Shown here piece by piece: positions 1 through 9,003 of a stretch of DNA of 64,000 nt. Location: positions 92,762 through 156,761 of the forward strand of contig NZ_VHQI01000010.1 of assembly GCF_006517625.1 (NCBI RefSeq), read 5' to 3'. Within the stretch, counting starts at the first letter, position 1. Every line of letters begins with the position of its first letter. The translations under genes and the position numbers were made by a program. The notes under the pieces were generated by a model, which did no database searches, was not told the origin of the DNA, and saw nothing but the letters and a program-made list of their open reading frames with translations. This DNA comes from Mixta tenebrionis (GTDB taxonomy: Bacteria; Pseudomonadota; Gammaproteobacteria; Enterobacterales; Enterobacteriaceae).

Positions 1-915
1 ACTTTAGGAAAAAGCCCATTCTTCGTTATCGAGGCTGATGAGTACGACTGCGCCTTTTTCGACAAGCGCTCTAAGTTCGTACACTACTGCCCGCGCACTC
101 TGATTCTGAACAACCTGGAGTTCGATCACGCCGATATCTTCGACGATCTGCGCGCCATCCAGAAGCAGTTCCATCATCTGGTGCGTATCGTGCCGGGCCA
201 GGGAAAAATCCTGCTGCCGGAACATGACGCCCACCTGAAGCAGGTGATGGCGATGGGCTGCTGGAGCGAGCAGGAGACGGTAGGCGAAGGCGGACGCTGG
301 CAGGCGAAAAAGCTGACGCCGGACGCCTCGCACTGGGAGGTCTGGCTCGACGGCGAGCGCGTGGCGGAGGTCAACTGGGCGCTGGTGGGCGAACATAATA
401 TGCATAACGGCCTGATGGCGATCGCGGCGGCGCGCCACGTCGGTATCAAACCAGAGGACGCCGGGCGCGCGCTAAACGACTTCATTAACGCTCGCCGGCG
501 CCTCGAACTGCGCGGCGAGGTCAACAATATCAACGTTTACGATGACTTCGCGCACCATCCCACGGCTATCCTGGCCACGCTGGCGGCGCTGCGCAGCAAA
601 GTAGGCGGCACCGCGCGCATTCTTGCGGTGCTGGAGCCGCGTTCCAATACCATGAAGCTGGGCGTCAGCAAAGACGATCTGGCCCCGGCGTTGGGACGCG
701 CCGACGAGGTATTCCTCTATCAGCCGCACCATATTCCGTGGCAGGTTGCTGAAGTAGCGGACGCCTGTATCCAGCCCGCCTTCTGGAGCGCCGATATCGA
801 TGTGCTGGTTGAAACCATCGCTAAACATGCGCAGCCGGGCGACAACATTCTGGTGATGAGCAACGGCGGCTTCGGCGGCATTCATCAGAAACTGCTGGAT
901 CGATTAGGCCGATAG
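1..915 (+). CDS. mpl: Mpl murein peptide ligase, 5' end cut by the window
   Basis: UDP-N-acetylmuramate:L-alanyl-gamma-D-glutamyl-meso-diaminopimelate ligase. It re-attaches the tripeptide released from old murein to UDP-MurNAc, so it acts in cytosolic peptidoglycan recycling. The reading frame is open from base 1 (TLGKSPFFVIEADEYD onward) and continues to the stop at 913-915, so the true start lies upstream. Visible are the Mur-ligase centre (EADEYDCAFFDKRSKF) and the C-terminal domain with YDDFAHHPTAI and LEPRSNTMK, both typical of Mpl rather than MurC. About 304 residues are present of a usual 450 or so. The convergent neighbour is darP, as in E. coli. Identity is from recall of the family, and is very likely. 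Confidence 0.95.
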   Translation, partial: TLGKSPFFVIEADEYDCAFFDKRSKFVHYCPRTLILNNLEFDHADIFDDLRAIQKQFHHLVRIVPGQGKILLPEHDAHLKQVMAMGCWSEQETVGEGGRWQAKKLTPDASHWEVWLDGERVAEVNWALVGEHNMHNGLMAIAAARHVGIKPEDAGRALNDFINARRRLELRGEVNNINVYDDFAHHPTAILATLAALRSKVGGTARILAVLEPRSNTMKLGVSKDDLAPALGRADEVFLYQPHHIPWQVAEVADACIQPAFWSADIDVLVETIAKHAQPGDNILVMSNGGFGGIHQKLLDRLGR

Positions 916-926
916 ATGCGTCGTCA

Positions 927-984
927 GCCCGCGCCGCCAGCGGCGCGGGCGCCGGCTGGCGTTACCTGACAACAGCGTAACGCC
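927..984. terminator. Two hairpins between convergent mpl and darP
   Basis: An 11-bp GC-rich stem (927-937 with 940-950, loop about 2 nt) is followed by an 8-bp stem GGCGTTAC/GTAACGCC (958-965 with 977-984). Neither has a clear T-run, so this may be a weak bidirectional terminator or simply RNA 3'-end structure for the two convergent genes. Confidence 0.45.
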
Positions 985-1002
985 GGCGGTTCTGCGGCGG
1001 AA

Positions 1003-1545
1003 TCAGGCTTCCGCCAGCTCGCGCAGATACTGGAAAATCTGGCGGCTGGCTTTGGGCGGCTTGCTGGCCGCTTTTTCTTTCTGCGCGTTGCGGATCATAC
1101 TGCGCAGCTGCTGGCGATCCGCATCCGGATAGAGATTCAGCACTTCGGTGAGGGCGTCGTCGCCCTGTTCCACCAGGCGGTCGCGCAGCGCTTCCAGCTT
1201 ATGGAACAGCGCCACCTGCTGGTTATGGCGGTTTTTCAGCTTATCCAGCGCCTGGTAGATCGGATCGGGATCGCGGGCGCGCAGCAGCTTGCCGATCAGC
1301 TGCAGCTGGCGGCGGCGGCCCTCTTTTTTAATGCGCTGCGCCAGCTCGATCGCCTCGCGTAGCTCTTCATCCAGCGGCAGGCGATCCAGCGAGTTCTTGC
1401 CCAGATCGACCATCTCCGCGCCAAGGCGCTTCAGCGCTTCGGCGTCACGTTTAATTTCACTCTTACTGACCCAGATAATCTCTTCATCTTCTTCTTCTTG
1501 ATTATCCGGTACGTCATCGAGCCACTCTTCGGGGTGTTTCGTCAT
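1003..1545 (-). CDS. darP: DarP (YjgA) 50S ribosome assembly factor
   Basis: 180-residue DUF615/YjgA protein, associated with late 50S subunit assembly at the peptidyl-transferase centre. It starts [15 protein letters not shown] with a very acidic N-terminal tail, followed by a helical charged body ([42 protein letters not shown]), which is the family's pattern. Its length is normal (E. coli 183). It is encoded opposite to mpl and divergent from pmbA; this mpl-darP-pmbA order is conserved in enterobacteria. Confidence 0.95.
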   Translation of the reverse strand: MTKHPEEWLDDVPDNQEEEDEEIIWVSKSEIKRDAEALKRLGAEMVDLGKNSLDRLPLDEELREAIELAQRIKKEGRRRQLQLIGKLLRARDPDPIYQALDKLKNRHNQQVALFHKLEALRDRLVEQGDDALTEVLNLYPDADRQQLRSMIRNAQKEKAASKPPKASRQIFQYLRELAEA

Positions 1546-1710
1546 TATCAGGCTCCTGAAAAAGAGGCTAATGCTAACAGGTTACGCGGCTACTGCGAAA
1601 TTGTTCTCTGAGTCTGTTAGACTCCAGAGAAGGATACAACTTACGCGTTGCCGCGCATCACCAGGCTAAGCCGGCGCGGGCAGGCCGTACTCATCATATA
1701 TGGTAGCTCA

Positions 1711-3051
1711 ATGAAAATACTCACTCAGGTTGCAGAACAACGTAAAGTGCTGGAGCAGGCAGTGGCCCAGGCGCTGGAACTGGCGAAGGCGGGCACCGAC
1801 GGCGCTGAAGTCGCGGTCAGTAAAACTACGGGTATCGGCGTCAGTACGCGTTATGGTGAGGTGGAAAACGTCGAGTTTAACAGCGACGGCGCATTAAGCA
1901 TTACCGTTTACTGGCAAAACCGCAAGGGCAGCGCCTCCTCAACCGATCTTAGCCCCGATGCGATCAAGCGTACCGTACAGGCGGCGGTAGATATCGCCCG
2001 CTACACCTCCGCCGATCCTTTTGCCGGCATGGCCGATCGCGAACTGCTGGCCTTCGAGGCGCCGGATCTCGATCTGTTCCATCCGTGGGAGATCGATCCC
2101 GATAAGGCGATCGAACTGGCGGCGCGCGCCGAGCAGGCTTCATTACAGGCGGATAAGCGCATCACCAATACCGAAGGCGGCAGCTTTAACAGCCACGTCG
2201 GCATCAAGGTGTTCGGCAACAGCCACGGCATGCTGCAGAGTTACTGTTCCAGCCGCCACTCGCTTTCCAGCTGCGTCATCGCCGAGGCGGAAGGCGATAT
2301 GGAGCGTGATTACGCCTACACCATCGGACGGGCGATTGAAGATTTACAGTCGCCGGAATGGGTAGGGCAGGAGTGCGCGCGCCGTACCCTTTCGCGCCTG
2401 GCGCCGCGCAAGCTGCCGACGATGAAGGCGCCGGTACTGTTCGCGCCGGAGGTGGCAACCGGTCTGTTCGGTCATCTGGTGGGCGCCATCAGCGGCAGCA
2501 ACGTCTATCGTAAGTCCACCTTCCTGCTGGATGCGCTGGGCACGCAGATTCTGCCGCAGTGGCTTACTATCGAAGAGAAGCCGCATCTGCTGAAAGGGCT
2601 GGCCTCGACGCCGTTTGACAGCGAAGGCGTGCGTACGCAGGATCGTGAAATCATTAAGGATGGCGTGCTGCAAAGCTGGCTGCTCACCAGCTACGCCGCG
2701 CGTAAGCTGGGGCTGCAGAGCACCGGCCATGCGGGCGGCATCCATAACTGGCGCATCAAAGGCCAGGGCAGCAGCTTTGACGATCTGCTGCGCCAGATGG
2801 GCAAGGGGCTGGTGGTTACCGAGCTGATGGGCCAGGGCGTCAGCGGCATCACCGGCGACTATTCGCGCGGCGCGGCGGGTTTCTGGGTGGAAAACGGCGA
2901 AATCCAGTATCCGGTCAGTGAAATCACTATCGCCGGCAACCTGAAGGATATGTGGCGCAATATCGTTACCGTCGGCGACGATATTGAAACGCGCAGCAAT
3001 ATCCAGTGCGGTTCGGTACTGCTGCCGGAAATGAGTATCGCCGGACAGTAA
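1711..3051 (+). CDS. pmbA: PmbA/TldE metalloprotease subunit
   Basis: Non-catalytic (TldE-type) partner of TldD in the heterodimeric cytosolic metalloprotease that matures microcin B17 and degrades the CcdA antitoxin. The protein of 446 residues follows the E. coli one closely ([52 protein letters not shown]). I chose ATG 1711 because similarity begins there. A frame extension to 1648 exists, but its sequence ([14 protein letters not shown]) is not family-like. A strong terminator follows at 3065. Confidence 0.96.
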   Translation: MKILTQVAEQRKVLEQAVAQALELAKAGTDGAEVAVSKTTGIGVSTRYGEVENVEFNSDGALSITVYWQNRKGSASSTDLSPDAIKRTVQAAVDIARYTSADPFAGMADRELLAFEAPDLDLFHPWEIDPDKAIELAARAEQASLQADKRITNTEGGSFNSHVGIKVFGNSHGMLQSYCSSRHSLSSCVIAEAEGDMERDYAYTIGRAIEDLQSPEWVGQECARRTLSRLAPRKLPTMKAPVLFAPEVATGLFGHLVGAISGSNVYRKSTFLLDALGTQILPQWLTIEEKPHLLKGLASTPFDSEGVRTQDREIIKDGVLQSWLLTSYAARKLGLQSTGHAGGIHNWRIKGQGSSFDDLLRQMGKGLVVTELMGQGVSGITGDYSRGAAGFWVENGEIQYPVSEITIAGNLKDMWRNIVTVGDDIETRSNIQCGSVLLPEMSIAGQ

Positions 3052-3064
3052 TCTCTGCCTCAGC

Positions 3065-3095
3065 GGGCAACCTGCCGGTTGCCCGTCTCTTTTTT
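3065..3095 (+). terminator. Rho-independent terminator of pmbA
   Basis: An 8-bp perfect stem GGGCAACC/GGTTGCCC (3065-3072 with 3077-3084, loop TGCC) is followed by GTCTCTTTTTT. It lies just after the pmbA stop. Confidence 0.85.
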
Positions 3096-3421
3096 ACTTC
3101 CCCCTGTTTGTTCCACATCAAGCCATACCTCACAAAGGGCGCGGGTGCTGCCATAGCCTTTTCTTATTTTCCCGTGGGCTTTTTAAACGGTTAGTTTGCT
3201 CTGCATAACGCTGTTGTGCGGCGTCTGGCGCGGTGGCGCGTATCAGGTCCTCCGCGCGCTCAGGAGATGCACAAAGCTGGCGTTTTGCGACCTTGCTCAC
3301 CTCCTGCGCGCTGATTTCCACTTCGTGGCGGAAAAAGTCGTTCTACAAACCAGCCGGCGATAGCGCTACTTTGTTTTCACAGCGAAAAAAATGGACCTTC
3401 AGGCAATCAGGAGTAGGCAAG
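3096..3421 (+). promoter_or_regulatory. Upstream region of the DUF431x operon
   Basis: About 325 bp without a convincing gene. It should hold the promoter and the operator for the PRD regulator encoded at the far end of the operon (10194). I cannot place a -35/-10 pair with confidence. The only clear element is the ribosome-binding site AGGAG about 8 nt before the GTG at 3422. Confidence 0.4.
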
Positions 3422-3754
3422 GTGGATAACAGATCGGAGCAAACGTTGGTGACCGGGGCGGAAACGGCGGCGTTAGCTGAGCGGGTAATGAAACAGATCG
3501 ATGAACTCTTTACCGCCGCGGCGATTCATCCCAACGAAGTGCAGCAGCAGATGCTGGCTTCTCACGTACGCGCCATGGCGCTGCGGTCGTTAACCGGCGA
3601 ACCGCTGCCGGAGGTCGAGGCCGAACTGTTCGAGGATATCTCCCCGGAATCGATGCAGCTGGCGCAGCAGGTGGTCGATCTGTTCGGCAATCTGCCGCGT
3701 GAAGAGGCGTGGCTGCTTTCGGTACATTTTGAAGTGGCAAAGGCGAATGCATAA
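3422..3754 (+). CDS. Stand-alone PRD-domain protein (YhfY-like)
   Basis: 110 residues, nearly all of it a single PTS regulation domain. The two histidine motifs characteristic of PRDs are present: LASHVRAMALR and LLSVHFEVAKA. It has no DNA- or RNA-binding domain, so it resembles the solitary PRD protein YhfY of the E. coli yhf operon. The GTG start at 3422 is supported by AGGAG 8 nt upstream; the frame stays open to 3233 but that extension has no ribosome-binding site. It is the first gene of the operon. Inference: it is phosphorylated on His by HPr or an EII and signals PTS state to the transporter or regulator. Its function is not known. Confidence 0.8.
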   Translation: MDNRSEQTLVTGAETAALAERVMKQIDELFTAAAIHPNEVQQQMLASHVRAMALRSLTGEPLPEVEAELFEDISPESMQLAQQVVDLFGNLPREEAWLLSVHFEVAKANA

Positions 3755-3808
3755 GCGGGCGGAGATCGCTCTGTCGGCAGTCAGCAAATACAACAGAAGG
3801 AATGCAAT

Positions 3809-4165
3809 ATGGTAACCGTAGTCATTGGCGATCGTTTAGGTAAAGGACAAAAAGTAGCGGCCGGCATCGAAAAGGCGGGCGGCCGGGCGGTAGTGGTGCC
3901 GGGCGTGGCGGCGGATATGAAGCTGGGCGACGTAATGAAAGCGGAAAATGCCGACTTCGGCATCTCTTTCTGCGGCAGCGGCGGCGCGGGCGCGATTACG
4001 GCGCAGAACAAATATGGCTATAAGGCCAAACACGGCATGCGCTCTATTGAGGAAGGCGTCACGGCGATTAACGAAGGCGCGACGGTGCTGGGTTTTGGCT
4101 TTATGGATAAAGAGGAGCTGGGCGAGAAGCTGGTGCAGGCCTGGAATAAAAAGTACGGCAGCTGA
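3809..4165 (+). CDS. SFCGS-family glycine-rich protein (DUF2620/YhfU-like)
   Basis: 118-residue soluble protein with an N-terminal nucleotide/ligand-fold look (VVIGDRLGKGQKVAAGIEKAGG) and the name-giving signature ISFCGSGGAGAITAQNKYGY. The overall shape resembles a small alpha/beta PTS EIIB, with a Cys inside a Gly/Ser loop, but I cannot show homology to EIIB. It starts at ATG 3809 behind AAGGAATG and is 2 nt before the DUF4312 gene. Families of this kind always travel with DUF4310/4311/4312 or with YhfT. Function is unknown; a soluble subunit of the transport system is my inference. Confidence 0.8.
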   Translation: MVTVVIGDRLGKGQKVAAGIEKAGGRAVVVPGVAADMKLGDVMKAENADFGISFCGSGGAGAITAQNKYGYKAKHGMRSIEEGVTAINEGATVLGFGFMDKEELGEKLVQAWNKKYGS

Positions 4166-4167
4166 GT

Positions 4168-4467
4168 ATGAAACAACAATTCACTACTTCAGTGCAGGTC
4201 AGCGGCAAGGGCGATACGCAAGGCAAAGCCTTTGCCGACGCGCTCAGCCGCGTTCAACAAAAAGTACTGCAATCCACACAAAAAATTCTGCTGCGCATTG
4301 AGCCTCAGGACGTAAAGGTGATTCGGGCGCAGCAGAGCATCAGGAAAGAGAAGTTTCTGTTTTTCTTTCTACCGCGTGAGCGACGGAACTACAGCGTAGA
4401 GCTGGAGATTACCGTCAACGTTACCGTGATTGATACCGACAAGGTGGAGTTTACGGTAGCGCCATAA
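4168..4467 (+). CDS. DUF4312 family protein
   Basis: 99 residues beginning MKQQFTTSVQVSGKGDTQGK and ending in a beta-rich stretch (YSVELEITVNVTVIDTDKVEF). It has no signal peptide or membrane segment and is predicted cytosolic. It starts 2 nt after the SFCGS gene, so the two are almost certainly co-translated. DUF4312 proteins are known to me only from loci that also contain DUF4310 and DUF4311; no biochemical role is established. Confidence 0.8.
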   Translation: MKQQFTTSVQVSGKGDTQGKAFADALSRVQQKVLQSTQKILLRIEPQDVKVIRAQQSIRKEKFLFFFLPRERRNYSVELEITVNVTVIDTDKVEFTVAP

Positions 4468-4502
4468 AAAAACGTTGGGCGATAAGACATAAGGAAAGAC
4501 GC

Positions 4503-5279
4503 ATGTTTTTAATTATTTTGCTTAAGTCGCTGGTGATTGGCGGGCTGGTAGGCGTGGGCGTGGGCGCAGGAGCCGCGCGTATGTTCCATGCGCCAACCTC
4601 GCAGGGCATGGGCGCTTTTCGCACACTGGGCGAATTAAATTCCTGTGAAGGCGATCCCGCCTCGCATTTCTCTTTTGGTCTCGGCTTCTTCTTTAACGCA
4701 TGGGCCTCCTCGGTAGCGGCAGGCTCGTTTACTCAGGATGTGGACCACCGCATTATCCCCAACTGGGGCGCGGCGGCGCTGATGATCAAGAACCGTAACG
4801 TGGCGGAAACGCTGCACGATCCGAAAAAAATGGCGATTGCCTGCGGCCTCATCGGCATGCTGGTAGTAGCGTTCCTTAACTCGACCGCCTCGGCGGTGCC
4901 GGAAGCGCTGCAGGTTACCGCGGTGAAAGTGCTGGTTCCGGCGGCCAACCTGCTGGTTAACACGGTGATGCCGGTGATCTTCTGGCTGGCGGCGATTGAG
5001 GCCGGCAGGAAATCGGGCTTCTGGGCCACTATTTTCGGCGGCCTGGCGCAGCTGATTATGGGTAACGCCGTACCGGGTCTGGTACTGGGCATCCTGATCG
5101 GTAAGGGCGTGGAAGAGAGCGGCTGGAACAAAGTCACCAAAGTGATGATGGTGGCGATCGTGCTGCTGTTTGTGCTGAGCGGCTTCTTCCGCGGCTTTGA
5201 TATGAAGCTGCTGGAATCGTTCCATGCGGGCGTACCGGGCTGGCTTGAAATGATTCATAACGGACTGAGCGGAAAATAA
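4503..5279 (+). CDS. DUF4311 membrane protein
   Basis: 258 residues, mostly hydrophobic. I count roughly six to seven membrane segments (e.g. IILLKSLVIGGLVGVGVGAG, MAIACGLIGMLVVAFL, MMVAIVLLFVLSGFF), with a loop ASHFSFGLGFFFNAWASSVA that looks re-entrant. Together with the downstream DUF4310 gene it makes a two-subunit integral membrane unit. The pair may correspond to the single larger membrane protein YhfT of the E. coli yhf operon. A role as permease is inference from topology and neighbours. Confidence 0.8.
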   Translation: MFLIILLKSLVIGGLVGVGVGAGAARMFHAPTSQGMGAFRTLGELNSCEGDPASHFSFGLGFFFNAWASSVAAGSFTQDVDHRIIPNWGAAALMIKNRNVAETLHDPKKMAIACGLIGMLVVAFLNSTASAVPEALQVTAVKVLVPAANLLVNTVMPVIFWLAAIEAGRKSGFWATIFGGLAQLIMGNAVPGLVLGILIGKGVEESGWNKVTKVMMVAIVLLFVLSGFFRGFDMKLLESFHAGVPGWLEMIHNGLSGK

Positions 5280-5293
5280 CCGGGAGCATAACG

Positions 5294-5938
5294 ATGAACG
5301 AAACAAAAAGCGGATTCTGGTACGCCGACTGGTCATTCCCGATCTTTGTCGGCCTGCTCTCAGCCGGCGTGTTTGCCGGTACTCACATGTACTACCTCTA
5401 CGGCATCGGCGCCTTTAACGAAGTGGCTTTCGTCTCCATGCTGCGCTCCGGTATGGAAACCGGCGTCTACGGCGCGGTAGCGGCCTTCGGCGCCAGCTTC
5501 CTGTTCGCCCGCATCATTGAAGGCTCGCTGGTGGGGATTCTCGATATCGGCGGGGCGATTCAGACCGGCGTCGGGCTGGGCGTGCCGGCGCTGCTGCTTG
5601 GCGCAGGCATCGTCTTTCCGGTGGCTAACTTCGCCGCCTCGCTGCTGACCGGCCTGGTGATCGGCGTGGCGATCGGTTATGTGATCATCCTGGCGCGTAA
5701 ATTCACCATCAACCAGAGCGACTCCACCTACGGAGCGGACGTTATGATGGGCGCGGGCAACGCCTCCGGGCGCTTCCTTGGCCCGTTGATCATCCTCTCG
5801 GCGATGGGCGCTTCCATTCCTATCGGTCTTGGCTCGCTGCTCGGCGCGCTGCTGTTCTACCTGTGGAACAAACCGATTACCGGCGGCGCGATTCTGGGCG
5901 CCATGGTGCTGGGCGCTATCTACCCGGTAGCGCTGTAA
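5294..5938 (+). CDS. DUF4310 membrane protein
   Basis: 214 residues with about six hydrophobic segments (SFPIFVGLLSAGVFAGTHMY, VGLGVPALLLGAGIVFPVAN, GLVIGVAIGYVIILA, ILGAMVLGAIYPVAL). Glycine-rich helices and the conserved-looking loop SDSTYGADVMMGAGNASGRFLG fit a transporter. It lies 14 nt after DUF4311. As with its partner, no function has been shown experimentally to my knowledge. Confidence 0.8.
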   Translation: MNETKSGFWYADWSFPIFVGLLSAGVFAGTHMYYLYGIGAFNEVAFVSMLRSGMETGVYGAVAAFGASFLFARIIEGSLVGILDIGGAIQTGVGLGVPALLLGAGIVFPVANFAASLLTGLVIGVAIGYVIILARKFTINQSDSTYGADVMMGAGNASGRFLGPLIILSAMGASIPIGLGSLLGALLFYLWNKPITGGAILGAMVLGAIYPVAL

Positions 5939-5986
5939 TTCACCGCGGGCCGCTCGTTCGGGGCCGGCCCGCCAGAAGGAATTAGC

Positions 5987-7120
5987 ATGTTCGATTTGAT
6001 TATTCGTCGCGCCCGGCTGGTAGACGATCGGCTGGTTGATATCGCGATTCAGGATGGAAAAATCGCCGCCGTCGGAGAAATTAACGGCGAGGCGAAGCAG
6101 GAAAAGGTGCTGGACGGCACGGTATGGGTCAGCGCCGGCTGGATTGATTCGCACGTTCACTGCTATCCCAAATCGCCGGTTTATCACGATGAGGCGGATC
6201 GCGTCGGCGTGGCGACCGGCGTTACCACCGTTGTTGATGCCGGCAGCACCGGCGCGCTGGATATTGATGATTTTTATCAGCTGACGCGCACGGCGGAAAC
6301 CCAGGTCTATGCGCTGCTGAATATCGCCCGTACCGGCATCGTGACGCAGAATGAGCTGGCCGATCTCAGCCAGATCGACCGGCCGGCGATAAAGGCGGCG
6401 CTGCAGCGCCTGCCCGGTTTTATTCTCGGCATCAAGGCGCGTATCAGCAGCAGCGTGGTGGAGAAAAACGGCGTTAAACCGCTGGCGCTGGCGAAAGAGA
6501 TTCAGCAGGAAAACGGCGGGCTGCCGCTGATGGTGCATATCGGCAATAACCCGCCGAACCTCGACGACATCGCCGAACTGCTTGGCGCGGGCGATATCAT
6601 CACCCACTGCTATAACGGCAAACCGAATCGCATCCTGACGCCCGCCGGCGAACTGCGCCAGTCGGTGCAGGCGGCGATGCAGCGCGGCGTGCGGCTGGAT
6701 GTCGGCCACGGCAGCGCCAGCTTCAGCTTTGCGGTGGCGCGACAGGCTATCGCCCAGGGCATTCTGCCCAATACCATCAGTTCCGATATTTACTGCCGCA
6801 ACCGCATCGACGGCCCGGTAAAAAGCCTGGCGCACGTGATGTCGAAATTCTTCAGCCTCGGCATGACGCTGCCGCAGATTATCGACTGCGTCACCTGCAA
6901 TGCGGCGCAGGGGCTGCGCCTGCAAAGCAAAGGGCGGCTGGAGCCAGGTTTTGATGCCGATCTGACGCTGTTTACCCTCAGCGACGAGCCGCATCCGCTG
7001 CTGGATTCAGAAGGCGAAAGCGTGCTGGGCCACCAGCATTTTACACCGCTGGCGGTGGTGGTTGCCGGGCAGTGGAAGCTTACCGATAAAGGAAAAATCA
7101 ATCATGTCTTCGATTTATGA
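5987..7120 (+). CDS. Amidohydrolase/deacetylase-family metallohydrolase
   Basis: 377-residue cytosolic TIM-barrel hydrolase of the amidohydrolase superfamily. Metal-site motifs are in order: WIDSHVHCYP (HxH), a Lys in GIKARIS (probable bridging carbamate), LMVHIGNNPP (His), IITHCYNG (His) and ISSDIYC (Asp). The N-terminal beta-sandwich (MFDLIIRRARLVDDRLVDIAI) closes with the C-terminal GFDADLTLF. The family includes N-acyl deacetylases and dihydroorotase-like enzymes. In this operon the simplest role is removal of an N-acyl group from an amino-sugar acid before the ammonia lyase acts; the substrate is not proven. The 3' end overlaps the next gene by 17 nt. Confidence 0.85.
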   Translation: MFDLIIRRARLVDDRLVDIAIQDGKIAAVGEINGEAKQEKVLDGTVWVSAGWIDSHVHCYPKSPVYHDEADRVGVATGVTTVVDAGSTGALDIDDFYQLTRTAETQVYALLNIARTGIVTQNELADLSQIDRPAIKAALQRLPGFILGIKARISSSVVEKNGVKPLALAKEIQQENGGLPLMVHIGNNPPNLDDIAELLGAGDIITHCYNGKPNRILTPAGELRQSVQAAMQRGVRLDVGHGSASFSFAVARQAIAQGILPNTISSDIYCRNRIDGPVKSLAHVMSKFFSLGMTLPQIIDCVTCNAAQGLRLQSKGRLEPGFDADLTLFTLSDEPHPLLDSEGESVLGHQHFTPLAVVVAGQWKLTDKGKINHVFDL

Positions 7121-8219
7121 AAAATATGGCCTGAAGCAGGTGATTAACGCTTCCGGGCGCATGACCATCCTCGGCGTCTCCACGCCGACGGCTGATGTGG
7201 TGGAGACGGTAAAATATGGTCTCAACCATTACTTCGAGATAAAAGATTTAGTGGATAAGACCGGCGCCTATATCGCCAGCCTGCTCGGCGCTGAAAACGC
7301 GGTGGTGGTTTCCTGCGCCTCGGCGGGCATCGCGCAGTCGGTGGCGGCGGTGATTGTTAAAGATGACCGCTGGCTGCTGGATAACCTGCACGCCGCCGCG
7401 CTGACGGTGCCGCATGAAATCGTGCTGCCGAAAGGGCACAACGTCAACTTCGGCGCGCCGGTCGGCACTATGGTGACGCTGGGCGGCGGACGGCTGGTTG
7501 AGGCGGGCTACGCCAACGAATGTACGCCGGAGCAGCTTGCTGCCGCCATCTCGCCGCAAACGGCGGCGGTTATGTATATCAAATCACACCACTGCGTGCA
7601 GAAAAGCCATCTCAGCGTCGAGCAGGCGGCAGCGGTAGCGCGTCAGCATAACGTGCCGCTGATCGTCGATGCGGCGGCGGAAGAGGATCTGCAACGGTAT
7701 TACCAGCAGGGCGCCGATCTGGTGATCTACAGCGGCGCGAAGGCGATTGAAGGGCCAACCAGCGGGCTGGTAGTGGGCCGCCATCAGTATGTGGAGTGGG
7801 TGAAACGTCAGTCGGCAGGCATCGGGCGCGCGATGAAAGTGGGCAAAGAGGGCATCCTCGGCCTGACGCAGGCGATAGAAAACTACCTGACGCGCGAAAA
7901 AGAGAGCGGGGCGCAGATGGTGGAGAAAATGAGCGCCTTTATCGACAACCTGAACGGCCTGAACGGCGTCAGCGCGCGCGTGGTATGGGATGCGGCGGGG
8001 CGCGATATCGCCCGCGCGGAGATACATTTTGATGAGGCGAAAATCGGTCAAACCACCGGCGACCTGGTTCAGGCGCTGAAAAACGGCGCTACGGCGATCT
8101 ATTTCCGCGGCTATAAGGCCAATGAGGGCATCGTGGAAGCGGACGTGCGCAGCGTCACGGCGGAACAGCTCAATACCATCTTTATCAATATCAAGGCTCT
8201 GATTACAGGAGAAAAGTAA
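7104..8219 (+). CDS. DgaE-type PLP-dependent ammonia lyase (SelA fold)
   Basis: 371-residue member of the SelA-like PLP family that contains D-glucosaminate-6-phosphate ammonia lyase DgaE and E. coli YhfS. The probable Schiff-base lysine is Lys213 in VIYSGAKAIEGPTSG, preceded by the PLP-ring Asp in PLIVDAAAEED. DgaE converts 2-amino-2-deoxygluconate-6-phosphate to 2-keto-3-deoxygluconate-6-phosphate plus ammonia. ATG 7104 is chosen because it matches the family start (MSSIYEKYGLKQVINASGRMT); it overlaps the hydrolase stop, so translation is coupled. Pairing with a KDGP-type aldolase supports the reaction type, but not the exact sugar. Confidence 0.88.
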   Translation: MSSIYEKYGLKQVINASGRMTILGVSTPTADVVETVKYGLNHYFEIKDLVDKTGAYIASLLGAENAVVVSCASAGIAQSVAAVIVKDDRWLLDNLHAAALTVPHEIVLPKGHNVNFGAPVGTMVTLGGGRLVEAGYANECTPEQLAAAISPQTAAVMYIKSHHCVQKSHLSVEQAAAVARQHNVPLIVDAAAEEDLQRYYQQGADLVIYSGAKAIEGPTSGLVVGRHQYVEWVKRQSAGIGRAMKVGKEGILGLTQAIENYLTREKESGAQMVEKMSAFIDNLNGLNGVSARVVWDAAGRDIARAEIHFDEAKIGQTTGDLVQALKNGATAIYFRGYKANEGIVEADVRSVTAEQLNTIFINIKALITGEK

Positions 8220-8221
8220 GC

Positions 8222-8962
8222 ATGACGCTAACCCCTAACTTTTACAAAAACCGGGTCTGTCTGAACGTGCTGGCGGGATCGAAAGAGAACGCGCAGGCTA
8301 TCTGGCAGGCGGCGGAAGGCCATGTGCTGGTTGGCGTGCTTTCCAAAAATTACGCCAGCGTGGCGAGCGCGGTAGAGGATATGCGCGAATACGCGGCGCT
8401 GATCGATAACGCGCTCTCCGTCGGCCTCGGCGCCGGCGATCCGCGCCAGTCCGCGATGGTCAGCGAGATTTCCGGCGAAGTGCAGCCGCAGCATGTCAAT
8501 CAGGTGTTTACCGGCGTGGGCACCAGCCGCGCGCTGCTCGGCCAGGCGCAGACGGTAGTCAACGGCCTGGTGTCGCCTACCGGCACGCCGGGCAAGGTAA
8601 AGATTTCTACCGGCCCGTTGAGTTCGCAGGCGCCGGACGCAATAGTACCGGTGGAAACTGCGATTGCGATGCTGAAAGATATGGGCGGCAGTTCGATAAA
8701 ATACTTCCCGATGGGCGGCCTGCAGGCGATCGACGAGTTTAAGGCGGTAGCGCAGGCGTGCGCGCAGCACGATTTCTGGCTGGAGCCGACCGGCGGCATC
8801 GATCTGGAAAACTTTGAGGCGATCCTGCAAATTGCGTTAGATGCTGGCGTTAGTAAAATTATTCCGCATATCTACAGCTCAATTATTGATAAACAGAGTG
8901 GCAATACCCGCCCGGAGGATGTTAAAACCCTGCTGGCTATCACAAAAAAATGCGTTGGCTAA
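8222..8962 (+). CDS. DgaF-type KDGP aldolase
   Basis: 246-residue class I type aldolase of the DgaF family, expected to split 2-keto-3-deoxy-6-phosphogluconate into pyruvate and glyceraldehyde-3-phosphate. Motifs seen are VNGLVSPTGTPGKVKISTGPLSS, SSIKYFPMGGL (candidate Schiff-base Lys) and EPTGGIDLENF, giving a TIM barrel. It starts 2 nt after the lyase stop, the same order as dgaE-dgaF in Salmonella. It is the last step that feeds the pathway into glycolysis. Confidence 0.88.
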   Translation: MTLTPNFYKNRVCLNVLAGSKENAQAIWQAAEGHVLVGVLSKNYASVASAVEDMREYAALIDNALSVGLGAGDPRQSAMVSEISGEVQPQHVNQVFTGVGTSRALLGQAQTVVNGLVSPTGTPGKVKISTGPLSSQAPDAIVPVETAIAMLKDMGGSSIKYFPMGGLQAIDEFKAVAQACAQHDFWLEPTGGIDLENFEAILQIALDAGVSKIIPHIYSSIIDKQSGNTRPEDVKTLLAITKKCVG

Positions 8963-9003
8963 ATGTCGCTTCCCCGGCGGCGTAGCGTAAAGAGGTAAAT
9001 GCG

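Noticed and set aside
3130..3321. 63-codon minus-strand frame between pmbA and the operon
   Set aside because: No ribosome-binding site, no family, and it overlaps the expected promoter region.
5360..6994. 544-codon open frame on the minus strand opposite DUF4310 and the amidohydrolase
   Set aside because: Arg/His/Gln-rich composition typical of an antisense frame in high-GC DNA; the + strand genes have clear families and ribosome-binding sites.
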